From: Fasciola hepatica
Lineage: Eukaryota > Platyhelminthes > Trematoda > Plagiorchiida > Fasciolidae
NCBI GenBank assembly: GCA_948099385.1
Contig: CANUEZ040000183.1
Coordinates: 1,674,001 to 1,738,000 of the forward strand
Length of the DNA: 64,000 nt
Reading direction: 5' to 3'
In this document: piece by piece, positions 1 to 12,689 of the stretch
Numbering within the stretch: the stretch's first letter is position 1
Layout of the letters: each line of letters starts with the position of its first letter
Translations under genes and position numbers: made by a program
Notes under the pieces: model-generated
Told to the model about the DNA's origin: nothing
Databases searched by the model: none
Seen by the model: the letters and a program-made list of their open reading frames with translations, nothing else

Positions 1-2706
1 TGCATGATGAACCATACAAATCTATTCTCCTGACACTCAACTGAACATTTTACAATTTCTTTAAACAGATGAAAGGTTTTCGACAGACGATAAGTTCCGC
101 AGCGTTTTGCTTCAACTTTACAGGGCAACCGTTGTTTTTTGCACTTCCGTTTGTTCAGTAGATCCACATCCCGGCTACTGATAACATCGCTAGTAAATAG
201 TGTTTGAATATTTCCTGCCTCAGCCATATGGGTGCGTTGAAATGGTCCACGGTCATTTGGATTAGACACATGGGTTGTGTGAGGAGAGATATTAGGATTA
301 GATCAATGCGTCCAACTGCAAGATTACAGTCACATAGTCCTGATATGAGTTATTCGGTTGACAGTGGTCAACTTATGGCTACAGTAACTGAGGGGCTTGG
401 ATGAATGTTTTCCATGTGCACAGAGCGGCTGACAAAAGACGAATGTTGACTGTCTTTGCGGTGGCCATTGTGTGTAAACGGATGTGTATGTATGTGAACA
501 CTAACGAACGACAATTCCCGCATTCCCCACACAAAAGGGCAGTCGTGACGCATGTGCCCAAGAACCAATCAGTCTATCACACGTCACTGTCCACACCGAC
601 CACTGACAGAAAACCTACTGCCTACTCTTCACACCAACGCGCCATCCAATCAGACTTATGACACATTGTGATCCCACTCAAGTAATCACATCTGCACACC
701 ACGCCTGGCAGTCAATACCAACGTCATGTGTCCATGTATTCCTTGCCTCACTATATGAATGGGTCATTGTTGGTTACAGCTAAATACATTTCCCGCACGT
801 GTTCGTGGTTACCTTTAGACTGGGACTAGACGATCGAGAAATCATTCATCAGGGGTAATCCAGAGGTTTGCGCGCTGACACAACGTCGACTGTTTCGTCT
901 AAACTCCTGTGTATTATGATGAAGAAAGTATTTGTTTTTATTCGAATTTCGACACCAACTGTGAGTAGAACAAAGTAACCCGTGAAATCAGTTAGTCAGT
1001 CATCATGACAGATATGTAGTCGGCCCGTTGAATAGTGGGCTGGGAGGAGAGCCAACCAATCCAGAGGTAGGGCGATCGCATCGGAACAGCGTCAAAGGTT
1101 GTGTCACACACGGTGGCCTGCATCACCGTCACCGTCGAGGAGGAATGCACCGACTTATGCCCACGGACGTTCATGTCCTCACTCTGAATAAAACTCATCA
1201 TTATGTCAGGTTAACAACTGATTGCTTTCGGCGCCCATATTACGGATTGTGTTCTTCACAAGCAGCACAGATTGAGCAGAAAACGAATCAGCTCTCTACG
1301 CGTTACTACAAAGCTATACACACTTGCAAACTTTAGATCAAAATAGCTGAACCATTGACTGAAAATCATTTGGGTAAATAAAGTTCACATTTGTGAAAAT
1401 TGACACATTGTCTTTGAAATGATAATTCAATTATTTGAGCAACCTGTCAACTTTTTGCAATCATTTTGATTGTGTGAGGCAGCATTACGAAGTGCCATGC
1501 TCAATGCATCTCTAATATTGAGTCTCTAAGTTCCCCCTTCCACTTTTCCAGTTGTCATCTATCTCGGTTCTCATGCTTCGACTTGATTCGTCTCCGAAGT
1601 TGCAAGTACATTAGTAGTGATCACAATCTTCCTGAGAATATGACCATTTTCTGGAGACTATATTGGATTTATTTTATCTACGATATTTTCTGATGCTTGG
1701 TTTTGACTTCACCGTTTTATTCGGCTGCGTACGTTCAACTGAACTCATTTTACCGAGGTTTCCGTTGACCTCGATTTAGAATTACTTTCACTTTTCACCG
1801 ACTGTACACACGATCAGTTTGCTTTCCGCTTCACCGTAGCGTTCGTTTGCCTCTCTGTATTTCTCGCATCGGTACTGTTTCGGTACCATGATACAAAGAA
1901 TACACTCTCGCATCTGTCCATCGACTCAAGTCCTCTCTGTTCATTCGATAAAGGGGATTTCGTTCGTAAATCGCTGTGAGACCTCATAAAAAACACGTTT
2001 ACAAGCCGTACTTGAGCTTTTTCTATAAATTCAAAGCCAGTAGTTGACCAAAACGATGCCAAATCAATAGACTGTTACATCTCATTAAATGCACCGTGTA
2101 CATCACCCCGCGTATGTATATATGGAGGTCACGCCCGCTAGATTTGGGTGATTAGTGTGTGTTAACATGTTTAACGCACTGGTGGGTTTTCGATTGCTAC
2201 ACGAAATATTCATGTCACACAGAGACAGTAATGTGAGAATATAGAACTGTCAACCACACGATTTCGCTGATTCCGTCAGTGTGTTTGGAGGAATAGGGGG
2301 AGGGCAATTGGGTTCGGGGGATAGGCATATGAAAGACAGTGAGAGCGAGAATACATGCGTGGGTTTGTGCTCTGTTCAGTTGACTTGAATTCACCGCGTG
2401 AAAATGTCGGAGCCCACACAGAAAAACAAACACAGAGAGAGAGAGAGTCATTCAAAATAGGAACTTGACAAATGATGGTGCGCTAAGCCAAAAAAACACT
2501 GTTTCTTATATTTGTATTCGCTTTGCGCATGCGAAACGAATACAAGCATTCTTGTTGAATTATCCCGATCCTGAACAAAAAAACGTTATTGCTTGTATAG
2601 TAGTCCTCCTTCCCAGATTGAAATCTGCCTGATTGTAGTAACCTTTCAGCAAGAAGCTCTTCTGATGTGTGAGAAAATTTTCTCTCTATGGAAAACCTCC
2701 CTCGGT
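1..2706 (+). repeat. Long direct repeat, copy 1 (blocks a and b, unit U1)
   Basis: This segment is repeated almost base for base at 20860-23565 in the same orientation, offset by 20859 bases. The copies differ by scattered substitutions and a few single-base indels. The match stops sharply after the word CCTCCCTCGGTG; the sequences beyond it are unrelated. The first bases are the tail of a tRNA-derived SINE whose body is visible just before the second copy, so the repeat probably extends left of the window. Short open frames inside it show no recognisable domain and I do not call them genes. Confidence 0.93.
862..1612 (+). repeat. Block a, copy 1 of 3
   Basis: About 750 bp present three times in direct orientation (862-1612, 10763-11513, 21721-22470). 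All three keep a 102-codon open frame (1028-1336 here) with nearly unchanged residues and an opposing 69-codon frame, but the nucleotide sequence is equally conserved outside them. Nothing in the translation is recognisable. Its conservation in U2, where the neighbouring block b is much more diverged, makes it the best-preserved module of the unit. Confidence 0.85.
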
Positions 2707-2712
2707 GCAACA

Positions 2713-5700
2713 AACCCCCAAGGACCGAGAAAACGCACTTCAATTGGAATTTAACCCCCACCCTAGCCAACAAGATAAATCCCCCGTGAATATCTTCTTC
2801 AGATTTGTGTGCGGAACAAAATTAGTCATGCACGTTTATCTAGGGAAGTTTCATCAATTGGAATCACTAGCCCACTAAGTTTGATAAATTCCAATTATGT
2901 TAACTGAGTCTCATCTGGGTCGGTCAGCAATAATGATACAGACTTTTATTGTACAAGTAGGCGACAAATGCTATGGCATGATAAAAACAAAAAACAGCCT
3001 TAATCATAGAGAAAAATACCTATCCGAGATTCGGATGGTGAGGAGTACGTTATAGGAATGGCTGAGAAGCGGGAACAATGCACTGGCTACCATGGACTGA
3101 GGATTCCATTTACTGCTGGACAATCGCAATGCGCACTAGGAACTTGACTTGAGCCACATTATTCTCATCCTAATCTGAACATGAACATGGTATAGCTCGA
3201 CTCAATAGACGACGCACCTTCGCAAGGACTATTATATTCAAAGTTTTGTAAGAAAAATACAAAAAAATTCAAGAATGTAAAACAACTGTCGTGCAGATCT
3301 GCCACGGTGTGATTTTATTACTTTGATTTCACAAAACCCTTTCGATAGAGTAAGATGATAATGACGGATACTAAATGATCTTCTTGACTACGTTTCCTCT
3401 GTAGAATGGTTGAAAGGTGAATAATTCATATTTTAGCAAAAAATAACCTATGCGACTAATTCCTCCGAATCATCCCACCCACCCCCCACTCCTTCTGAAT
3501 ACAATTCCCTTGAGACAGAAAGAATCTGAGCGGTCCCGATTATTGCTTGCTGACGGGGGACTACTGTATGAATTAAAAATAAAAGTACTGTATGAGTGAT
3601 GGATCGTTTATCATCATGGTTCAACAAGAAGACTACTCTGATATCATACCAAAGTTTAGTGTATTAATAAGAAGTAAATGTACAAGGTTAAAACAAATCC
3701 AATAATCTGTGCACTGAAAATGTTATGAAGTAAGTTCTGACGCATTCAGTTTTGACGTCGTTCCACAGGGGAGTATTCCAACATAGACGCTTTACCTTAT
3801 CAAGTACGTTAGCCTCGATAGTTCTCAGCATTCATAAGTCACATGATGGGACGTTTGTCTTCCGGAGCATTTCCAATCAGTTAACAGCCGCATTTGAAAT
3901 AACGCAAATTAATTTTACCGCTAATGCATTAAAAGGAATCAGAAATGTGATTGATTATCGACGATCGGGCTTCATTATGCGTTCGAGCAAGCTTCATTCA
4001 GTATGTGATTTGACCACAAGACAATACCAAATTAGGGAGCGAGAAGCGAAGCGGCAAATGAACCAAAGAACCGTCTAAAGAACAACAGTTTGCAAACTGT
4101 TGATTAGTCTTTTATATTGGACACCAGAAATGCGGATGTTGTATTAGTAGTGAGCCGCAGAACGCGTAATCATGGCAGTACATTTGTTTCTATGGTCGTG
4201 AATACAAACAAACCGCAGCCAGCGCGTAAGCCGCGAGAAAGCAAGCGAGTAAAAGAGTTGAACTACATGTGATCATATGCGTAAACAAGTGAGATCAATC
4301 GATACATGGGAGGATCGATCAGTCAATACTGTCCGCATTAAAGCACAAATAGAGGTCAACAACAAGTAAGCGTATGTCCGTGCACGAGAGGAATATTGAT
4401 TGGCTGTCCGCGTTTCATGCGTGACTTTAACCGGACACAACAGCAGGCAACTCATCGGCGAGAAAAATTCATCGAAGCTCTGAAACACTTAGATTACACG
4501 TGATCAGCGTAGTCCAGCCCGGATCTTTATTTGGTCATCTCTAGTTTAACTATCAAACACTTGAATGCTTCTCTGACTAACATACGCGAACATGCATATC
4601 AGAAACAAACACTGTTCGCCTTGGTAGTCACCATATATATTTCAGAAGTTAAAATTTCACGCTAGGACCTCATCCAAACCGGTAGGTTATTCACTTATAC
4701 GGTTTAGTATGTTCCTAAAACAGTGCACAGTTTTTGTATTTCGAATCTAGGTGTCATTCGTGAACTGAACTAGGCCGGGGCAGAGGTGAACCCAAACCCC
4801 AAAAGAGGTTTCCAAATCAACCCCAGTTTTCAGTGCGGTACTGTAACCGGAAAATCATTGAAAATAAACGAGTAAAAGGCAAACTTCAAATCGTAACGTC
4901 CTTGGAGGATTTTATAGTTCACTTCGTTTCACAGAGAATTCAAGGACCTACACGGATAACGAATTAGAGGGTGGGGAACTAACTGAGCAACGATAAATTA
5001 GTGCCGAATGACCAGAACACAGAAGTCATCTCCGGCTAGCGAACAATGTAGAATGACGAGCTGGGACAAGAACGCACAGTTGAGACATGCTGGTCAGAAA
5101 TTCTATCTAATCAGAGGTGTTAGCGAATCACATGGAGTAAACTTAGTCATACGTGATTGATATTGGGCCGAAAAGAGGTTATATCGCACCCAAACAGCAC
5201 AACAGTCTCCAGAAGCATTGTGGATTGATGTGTAAATGGTTGTATATCGTCACCAGGATCTCACTGGAAGCCTTCGGAGTGCGAATGGATACTATTGATT
5301 GAGGAGTTCACAAATGAATCACATCTGTGATTTATGTTAGTTTTTCCTGTATCGATCACTCCTAGTCCAGCGAACAACGAGGCGGCATATCCAAGCGCTC
5401 ATACTGATAGCAAGTAGTATGTGTGCACTTCCGGGGAAAATTCTGTTCACACATTTAGACACTACTTACTTTCAAGATACGTGAAAACTCCTGCTATCTC
5501 ATTGATCAGTCACAAAGAGTTGGGCCATGGTAAACTCAATGGTGCCGGGGTGAAAAAAAGTTCGAAGGAGTTCGGTAACTGCTCACAGCTCTCGCTGTAG
5601 AAACCTGGGTACCAAACACCCTATGACGACCAATTCGTGCAGCACAACGCAGTTCAGCTGCCTGGATTTGATGCAAGTTCCTGAAATGATCGAGACGGTG

Positions 5701-6868
5701 TAGGAACGAGGACCGAAACGACGTCAGTACCGGATTAAAAATGTTCATCGATCACAATTGGATCACTGGTTGAATTAATTCCAGGACACTACAAATAAGA
5801 AAGTAAGGTTGTGTCAGAACGAGGGATTCATTCAAAGATTTCATGTTACATGGTAGTCAGCGTCTGACTTCAAAAACGTGTGTGATCATTGTGTACATAA
5901 AAACGTCAGTGCATAAAGGAGTGCCACACAAAGGGATGTTGTGAAACCATGGAAAATATGGGAAATGCACAAGTACCTACAAGTGACACTCATGGTAGTG
6001 CCTAAACACAATACACGTAAAATACACCAATAGCCAAATAGCCATATTCGTTCTCTGATTAAGTTGGGCCTCCTTAATCAAGTAGGACCGAGAATACAGG
6101 TAAATTCACACGACTTAGTACTAAATATCCATGATCTGATTGTTCACTTGCACACATCGTTTTGGTGATCACAGGTTTACAGTCATCTCCTGTATCTCAG
6201 TGACTTTATCTCTATGTATCCACATTGTGATCAAATATCCATTAAAACTGTACTGAGACTTGATCGCCCAACGAAAACCGAAACAACAGAATGAATATGC
6301 TTTGGTCACATGACGTTGGTGTGAACAACCTTGAGTGCTACTAATTTGTATCCGTCAGCTGAGGCAGCCTAATTGCAACCAACTTGATTGACCGAGATCT
6401 AAATTAGTTATCCTCCTTACCAGACTCCGAATGCGACAACACACGAGACTGATTGGACTTCGGCCAATTTCGTCGACTGATCACACATGACCAAACGTGC
6501 ATTATGCCCAAGTCCACGCTGTGCGGTTGGAGGTTGACTGGGAGGACCGGTATGACAAGTTCATGTTAAACTAGAGCCAATTTTTCAGGGGGATAGTTCA
6601 TGATACACACGAAACTCGAAATTTCATAATAGCTCTCGTGTCCGTACTTTAAACACCTATAAAATTCTGCACACTGAGCTGTTCTACAACACCAATCCTG
6701 TCGTTTCATTACGAACATTGTCATAGCCAGAGTTCATCTCTCCTAACAGAAAACCTCAGTCAACCACCGACAGCTAATCTGTTCAGTTAGTATTCGGGTA
6801 TGATCAGCACCAGACGTAGTCACTACATTTGATCGACAAATCAACGGGAACAGATCCTTCTGGCCAAA
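2713..6868 (+). repeat. Block c, left arm of a 4-kb inverted repeat
   Basis: The reverse complement of this segment is found at 25490-29490 with very high identity. Paired coordinates sum to 32203 before about 4029 and to 32352-32358 after about 4177, because this arm carries an extra segment of about 149 bp. The last 1.27 kb (from about 5600) is also present in direct orientation at 13083-14345 in U2. Identity ends after the word TCTGGCCA at 6868. No host gene is recognised inside. Confidence 0.92.
4029..4177. repeat. 149-bp insertion/deletion containing a 20-bp perfect palindrome
   Basis: The opposite arm runs straight from ...GACAATA to CAGTACATTTG, while this arm has about 149 extra bases between these words. 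The extra piece includes CAACAGTTTGCAAACTGTTG at 4083-4102, a perfect palindrome. No terminal inverted repeats or clear target duplication are evident, so it may be an insertion here or a deletion in the other arm. Confidence 0.7.
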
Positions 6869-7550
6869 TGAAACGAATATTTCGACATATACTCGTGTTC
6901 AGGTGTATCTATCTTAGGAAGATCAAGAGATTCAGAGGCATATTCTTCATAAGAAGAACCCGAACTACGCTCACCAAGTAAGCAAATTCTACTCGTGGCA
7001 TCCGTAGGAGAGCAGGGAGTGACAATTCGAACAACTGACGTACAATGCAGAACTGATCGGTAAGTCAATCCCTTGTGAGGACTTGGTGATTTACGGCTAT
7101 TTAACACAGGAAATGGAGTATGAATAAGGAAATTTCACGAGGGATGAAACGTCGGTGATCGTTTACATTAGATTTAGTCCACGACAGCCCTCCTATTCGA
7201 AATTCCGAATCGAGCCAGTTTATTTAAGTGAAAAATAAAAGAGAGCTCGATCGAAAACCTAGATGAATTCGCAACAAATGGGTCATGTTTAGTAGGCTAA
7301 CGAGACAGAAAAATGACAGTATAAACCTTAAGGATCATCGACTATGGGGCCATTGAAGACGACCGATCGTTGGGTTTTGAATTCATCTCCCACCCAATCT
7401 GCATGTGGAATACTAAGGAAATCCCCTCAATTAATAGGAAAGATAGAATTCTGTTAGTCGCCAAATGTGAAGAATTCATTGCTTACATCGTGGTATTAGA
7501 TTAGCACCAAAACTATCGATGAGTGTTAGGTCAACTGCAAAAAGATTTAT
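6869..7550. other. Unassigned segment between blocks c and e
   Basis: This stretch is found only in U1; in U2 and U3 block c is followed by block f instead. An 88-codon open frame (6841-7107, minus) crosses the junction but resembles nothing I recognise. I see no repeat, RNA or coding signal. Confidence 0.5.
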
Positions 7551-8640
7551 GGACACAAGAACGAGAAACCAGCGACCAAAGAGGAATCAAAAGTCATATA
7601 GCTGAAATTCACGGGACTTTGTACGTTGTAAGTCCAGTCAATTAAATGCAACCGAAAAAGGGTAACCTAGCCTACATTAGGCGCAAATAAACTGTGAAGA
7701 AAGTGCATTAAGAATACTTCTGTGAAATTGGTCATTTTAGCTGAAAAATTGTCATAACTACAGCAAACATTGTTCACATTTAGGTAAGGGGTACGAATTA
7801 GTTGAGCTAGTCCCAGTGCAAATATTGTGGGGAAAAAGCACATTTGCGTGCGATGTGAAAGAAATTGCACGACCAAAAGAGACATAATAGGGCATAACAA
7901 ATAATGAAAATGTTTGGCAGACGCCGCTGATGACAGTAGTTACAGTCAAACAAATGGGATGGGAAAAGGAAAATACTCATCTGTTTTGTCGAGTGTATAA
8001 AAATTCGAGTGAAGTCGGCCCTTAGTCCCTTAAAATGGCCGGGTGGTCTAAATTAGTCTTAGTCACTCCAGTCAACAAATCTAGATTTCAATTTTCCGGA
8101 TGTACGGTGCTGAATCTCAACTACCTTTTTTGAGTGAAAAATGTACCATTCAAGTAACTTTAGGGTACTATACTGTTCCATGTTTTATGTTGAAGCAAAG
8201 AGTAGAATGGTTGACAAAACCCATCAGCCACTTGGTTGGCTCATCCTAAACAGTATACAACATCGCTGAATTGTGTCCCTTTTAACTGCACTCTTTTTGG
8301 ACTTGTCGAGCATAAAAGCTACATAGTTCTGGCCCGTCTTGAGTACGTGCCAAGTAATTCGCATCTCCACTTCCAATCAGCTTCGTCAGTGGCATTTACT
8401 TCTTTCTCGGCATTTGATTCATATCACTTACTTGGTGCTAGATTCATGAATAAAAGTCTCACTGGTCTCTTTTTTGGTTATCCATTTCAGGTATCAGTGT
8501 CTGATTGCCAATCATCCCTATTAATGCAGTGGGCCTTTGAGGCTATGGGGTGTACCTCTTTCATTGCAATCACTTAAAAGCATATAACAATAAAAACTTG
8601 GTGACTATTGCGATAGCACAGATATCGTCTTTAATCGATA
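7551..8640 (+). repeat. Block e, copy 1 (direct copy at 29493-30640)
   Basis: The word GGACACAAGAACGAGAA begins a direct match to 29493 onward. The first about 270 bp are nearly identical. From about 7830 the copies drop to an estimated 85% with small indels, continuing to the paired GTCTTTAATC words at 8630 and 30585. In U3 about 1.4 kb of other sequence (30650-32085) follows before the match resumes with the RTE remnant. Confidence 0.85.
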
Positions 8641-8699
8641 GAAGCAGATTCGCGTCTAGAGTGAATACAACAGCCTTTTCTCGTCATTTTTCAACAATC

Positions 8700-9480
8700 T
8701 TGAACGAGTCCGATTAGCGTAAACCAGTGATAAGTTCATGTAGTATGAACTTATCAAGATGTTACTCCACTCGTGGAGTCTACAAATTAAAATCACTCCC
8801 AATTACACCTCACGTAGGAGACGGCCTGCTACCAAACAGATCGGGTGTACGCTACAGTGTTCAAGTCAATTCTTCTTTACGGTTCAGAAAAGTGACCACT
8901 GTGGGTGGAGAATATTCGAAGATAATCTTTATTCCAACATTAATATTTTCGTAGCATTACTCGAATCTGTTTGTAACACCCTATCATCGATCTTGAGGTT
9001 GGGCACAGAGCATTGGTCACATGAACCAAATCACTAGATGAAACAGTAAAGCTTGTCAAGCTAAGAAGATTGAGAGATGTGTTTTGCATGTCCTCGGATA
9101 TAACATGTCGGCTCACCACGTTTGCTGAGAAATAATGCTTTGTAGATGTGTAAGGGTGGCCAGTGGGGAAAGGTATGAAAATTTCAACCAGCAGACCTGA
9201 CCATATATAAAGAGTATTAGATCCTTTGGTAGAATGTCAAAAGAGCCCCCACTCAGTGATTAGATACGTTGGAATATAAAATTTGGTGTCACGGCCAATA
9301 ACGCCATTGTATTCAAGAACGTGGTAGTATTTGTAGTCACCCTGGTACTGTTTTCATACTCTTGTATTCCCGTTATTTTTGATAGGGATTCCCTAGGAGA
9401 GATAGTGAACAAGGCTATCCCATCCAGTGTATGGTCAATGGTTATTTGAACTAAACTGTACCGTCACTAGTCAAAAGTCT
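8700..9480 (+). pseudogene. Decayed 3' end of an RTE-type LINE (U1)
   Basis: Broken frames recall the C-terminal part of RTE-class LINE proteins, the region containing the R-W-L-G-H-V-L-R-M motif; here around 9050-9110 it reads as a mutated version. The stretch aligns with 32085-32840 in U3 and with 43290-43970 in the better preserved RTE copy. Stops and frameshifts are frequent. The LINE 3' UTR resumes at 10425 after an intervening Gypsy fragment. Confidence 0.7.
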
Positions 9481-9559
9481 GTGGACTTAACTTACGGTGG
9501 AGGACAGACGAACAAAATCAAGAAGGACAGCATTTCATGATGGAGATTTGAACTATCCG

Positions 9560-10190
9560 ACTACTGCTTTGATATAATTTGCAGACCCGCAAAGCTTTAT
9601 TGCTACATATGTGAAACTCTTTTTCGATGAGACTTATTTAAAAGGCAATTGTAACCAATTCATCCTGAATGTTGCTGATGAATGCACGTGTTTCGTTGTC
9701 TGTTAACCTCTACGCGTTGCTTTCTTGCCATATTCACAATACCGGCGTACATACACCTGGATCGAGTGAAGTCTTTCACGTCGACTGAGTTGTCTGACTA
9801 TCCGTGAAACAAGGGTGTGGCTTTCTGCTCCATCACAGACTACAATCTACTTACCCACAGAGAGTCGGTCAGCAGAAGGCCTGAATGGTATCCTATGGAA
9901 AACTATCTCTAGCCTCAAAATCAGGGGTCTCCCAGTTCAGTAACGAATGGCACTGCGCGAGAAGAACATTTTCACATTTCCTGTCAATCAACTAATGGAC
10001 CTTCACTGTCAACCTGACCCATTACTACTCAAACGAAAGAATCTATCCCCAAAGTTTGACCGCTGGTTAAAAAAGTTGAGCTCACCAGTCATATTTCTCG
10101 GTACGGCAAAATTGAATGACATTATTCGAAAAAAAGCGAGCGTTTAGTTATAACAAGTGGCCCCAACAGGCGAATTTCCAGTGACAGGAT
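9560..10190 (+). pseudogene. Gypsy-type integrase remnant (U1)
   Basis: Translations in shifting frames follow the order of a CsRn1-like Gypsy integrase: a block like V-D-E-x-T-R-F (about 9660), a block around S-T-E-L-S-D-Y (about 9785), and then the C-terminal block leading to a leucine-lysine-arginine-rich segment (9947-10147). It is riddled with stops and has lost part of the sequence kept in the U3 copy at 33030-33860. It lies inside an RTE 3' UTR, since the flanks 9480 and 10425 join directly in the related copy near 43970. Confidence 0.6.
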
Positions 10191-10424
10191 CAAAACCACC
10201 CTCGATAACAGAAGTTCATTTCACTACACTAAAGACAAACCCATATTCCATGAACGATGCAACGGAACATGCTGCCGCTGATGCATCTACACCCTCCGCT
10301 TCTACAAATGGTTTGGTTTCATATTAACTCATCAACAGAGAACTCGTTCATACAGTTTATGCAATAGAAAACCCCGAACCAGCTATTTTACCATCCCACA
10401 TGTCATGGTTCCCTACACACGGAA

Positions 10425-10752
10425 ACTGAGTGCCTTTCCTCAGTGGGGTGAATGTCATATTTATTCAGTCTTATTCTCTGTATTTATCTTATGAGTTGTT
10501 ATTATCTTACTGTTTTCGCGTTTCGGCCCATGTACGCCTTTTACAAGTGGTGTTTCGAAGTTATTTGCATTCATTGCGGACGTCCTAGTTAGGTTTCCTT
10601 GTCCTTCTCATCTACAGTTCGCGGGCCACAAAAGCAATTCACTGAAGCGGGTAACTACATATGGTTTCTCTTCAAAATTTTAAATTACTTCTTGCTACAA
10701 GGTTTTCCACTAACACCGATTCTGTGCCATCCGATTGTGTATGAGAAACAAC
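10425..10752 (+). mobile_element. RTE LINE 3' UTR, downstream half
   Basis: This piece aligns with 43975-44290, the 3' UTR of the RTE copy ending there. Shared words include GTGGGTAACT-like and GTGCCATCCG runs, and both end at the same place, TGTATGAGAAACAA. The end of this LINE tail is immediately followed by unit U2, so the LINE end marks the U1/U2 junction. Confidence 0.65.
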
Positions 10753-10762
10753 GCAGATGCTG

Positions 10763-11513
10763 AGAGTTTTGCGCGCAAACACAACGCCGACTGTTTCGTC
10801 TGAACTCCTGTGCATTATAATGAAGAAAGTATTTGTTTTTATTCGAATTTCGACACCAACTGTAAGTAGAACAAAATAACCCGTGAAATCAGTTAGTCAG
10901 TCATCATGACAGATATGTAGTCGGCCCGTTGAATAGTGGGCTGGGAGGAGAGCCAACCAATCCAGAGGTAGGGCGATCGCATCGGAACAGCGTCAAAGGT
11001 TGTGTCACACACGGTGGCCTGCATCACCGTCACCGTCGAGGAGGAATGCACCGACTTATGCCCACGGACGTTCATGTCCTCACTCTGAATAAAACTCATC
11101 ATTATGTCAGGTTAACAACTGATTGCTTTCGGCGCCCATATTACGGATTGTGTTCTTCAAAAGCAGCACAGATTGAGCAGAAAACGAATCAGCTCTCTAC
11201 GCATTACTACAAAACTATACACACTTGCAAACTTTAGATCAAAATAGCTGAACCATTGACTGAAAATCATTTGGGTAAATAAAGTTCACATTTGTGAAAA
11301 TTGACACATTGTCTTCAAAATGATAGTTCAATTATTTGAGCAACCTGTCAACTTTTTCAATCATTTTGATTGTGTGAGGCAGCATTACGAAGTGCCATGC
11401 TCAATGCATCTCTAATATTGAGTCTCTAAGTTCCCCCTTCCATTTTTCCAGTTGTCATCTATCTCGGTTCTCATGCTTCGACTTGATTTGTCTCCAAAGT
11501 TGCAGGTAAATAC
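10763..11513 (+). repeat. Block a, copy 2 of 3 (unit U2)
   Basis: This matches 862-1612 with offset 9901 and only a small number of substitutions. The 102-codon open frame of the block is preserved at 10929-11237. After 11513 about 460 bp of the U1 order are missing and the sequence continues with a diverged block b. Confidence 0.88.
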
Positions 11514-12360
11514 GAGGATATTTGTCGATCAAACCAATACTAAATTAATAAGTTCTCATGTATCTCATCATGCGCATCATGTCAATCACCACGTGTAAAT
11601 ATGTACTGAGATCACATCTGTGAGTTCTGAGTGGTTCACGTGAATGTTAACATTACTACACGAACTATTCATGCCACAAAGAGACAGTAATATGAGATTA
11701 TAGAACAGTCAATCACACAATTTCGTTGATTCCATTATTACGCATGTGTATGTAGGATTGAGACATCGGTAAACAGGTATATGAGAGACAGTGAGAATAC
11801 ATCCGTGGGTTTGTGCTCTGTTAACTGTTCAGTTAACTCAAATTCACCTTGTGAATATACCGGAGCCCACACACACGCACACATGCACACACACACACAA
11901 ACACAAACAGAGCCACTCAAAATAGAAAAATGAATGACTCGTGATGATGCACTTCTCCAAGCAGCTACAGTTTCGTTTTTCTGTATTAACTCTGCTTATG
12001 TCAAACGAAGTCACACAATCTTGTTCAATTGATATGATCGTAAATAGCAAAATATTATTGCTTGTACAGCAGACTCCCTTGCATGATCGCAATCTCCGTG
12101 ATTATAACAACCTTTCATCAAGAAATACTTCTGTTGTGTAGGACCACTTTCTCTGTGAAAAACGCTCCACTGTGAAATATTCCCTCAAGAAGCGAGCAAA
12201 AACACTTCATTTGGAATATAACCGACATACCATCTAACAAGATAAATCTCCTGTAAAAATATATCTGAGATTCCATTTTCCAACGAAGTTCTTTGTAGTG
12301 ACCTACAGATGACAGATTTTGCTGTGTAAACTCGTGAGTAAACATTACCACAGACAAAAA
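11514..12360 (+). repeat. Diverged block b copy (unit U2)
   Basis: Colinear with about 2060-2850 but with many substitutions and indels, clearly older than the 1-2706/20860-23565 pair. Shared landmarks are the GAGACAGTAAT word, the GTGGGTTTGTGCTCTGTT word and the TATTGCTTGTA word. It contains a short CA-rich tract at 11867-11908. Confidence 0.75.
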
Positions 12361-12689
12361 TAACTAATTAGCACTTAACTTTAGGCAGTTTGTATGTTGT
12401 TCGATGCCACAGGGCTGTTCGTTGTTTGTTTGTTTGCTATAAGGACAATTGATTTCCGCCAATTGAAAAACACACTTTTCACTGCTCTGATTGCGGACGG
12501 TTGAACCTTTGGCTCTCTTACCTAATTTCGTAAACGTGATGGACATTGTTCCAATACGAACCGTCCTCCACCTATTCCACTGACTTTTATCATCTTTTGG
12601 CATGCGTCGGAACTTTTGGCTTGTTGTCCCTTTCCATAGGCCATTCTTGGGATCAAGTTGGTACCTGGTATCCGGAGTACTGAAGGTTA
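12361..12689 (-). other. Segment absent from U1; possible LINE endonuclease start
   Basis: This segment interrupts the alignment between U2 and U1, whose homology resumes at 12690 = about 2830. A 79-codon minus-strand frame (12364-12603) contains R-I-G-T-M-S-I near its start. That weakly resembles the R-I-G-T-x-N-V opening of APE-type endonucleases in RTE-like LINEs. No downstream domain follows, so the call is tentative. Confidence 0.25.

Noticed and set aside
3752..4078. A 108-codon frame conserved in both arms of the inverted repeat
   Set aside because: It opens at TTG, is disrupted differently by the 149-bp indel, and shows no motif.
5536..5748. A 70-78-codon frame starting M-N-I-F-N-P-V, present in all three units (also 13013-13228 and 26608-26844) and resembling a mitochondrial leader
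   Set aside because: Between the diverged U2 copy and the others most codon differences change the residue and few are silent, the C-termini differ, and no splice partner or domain is evident. This is not the pattern of a protein under constraint.
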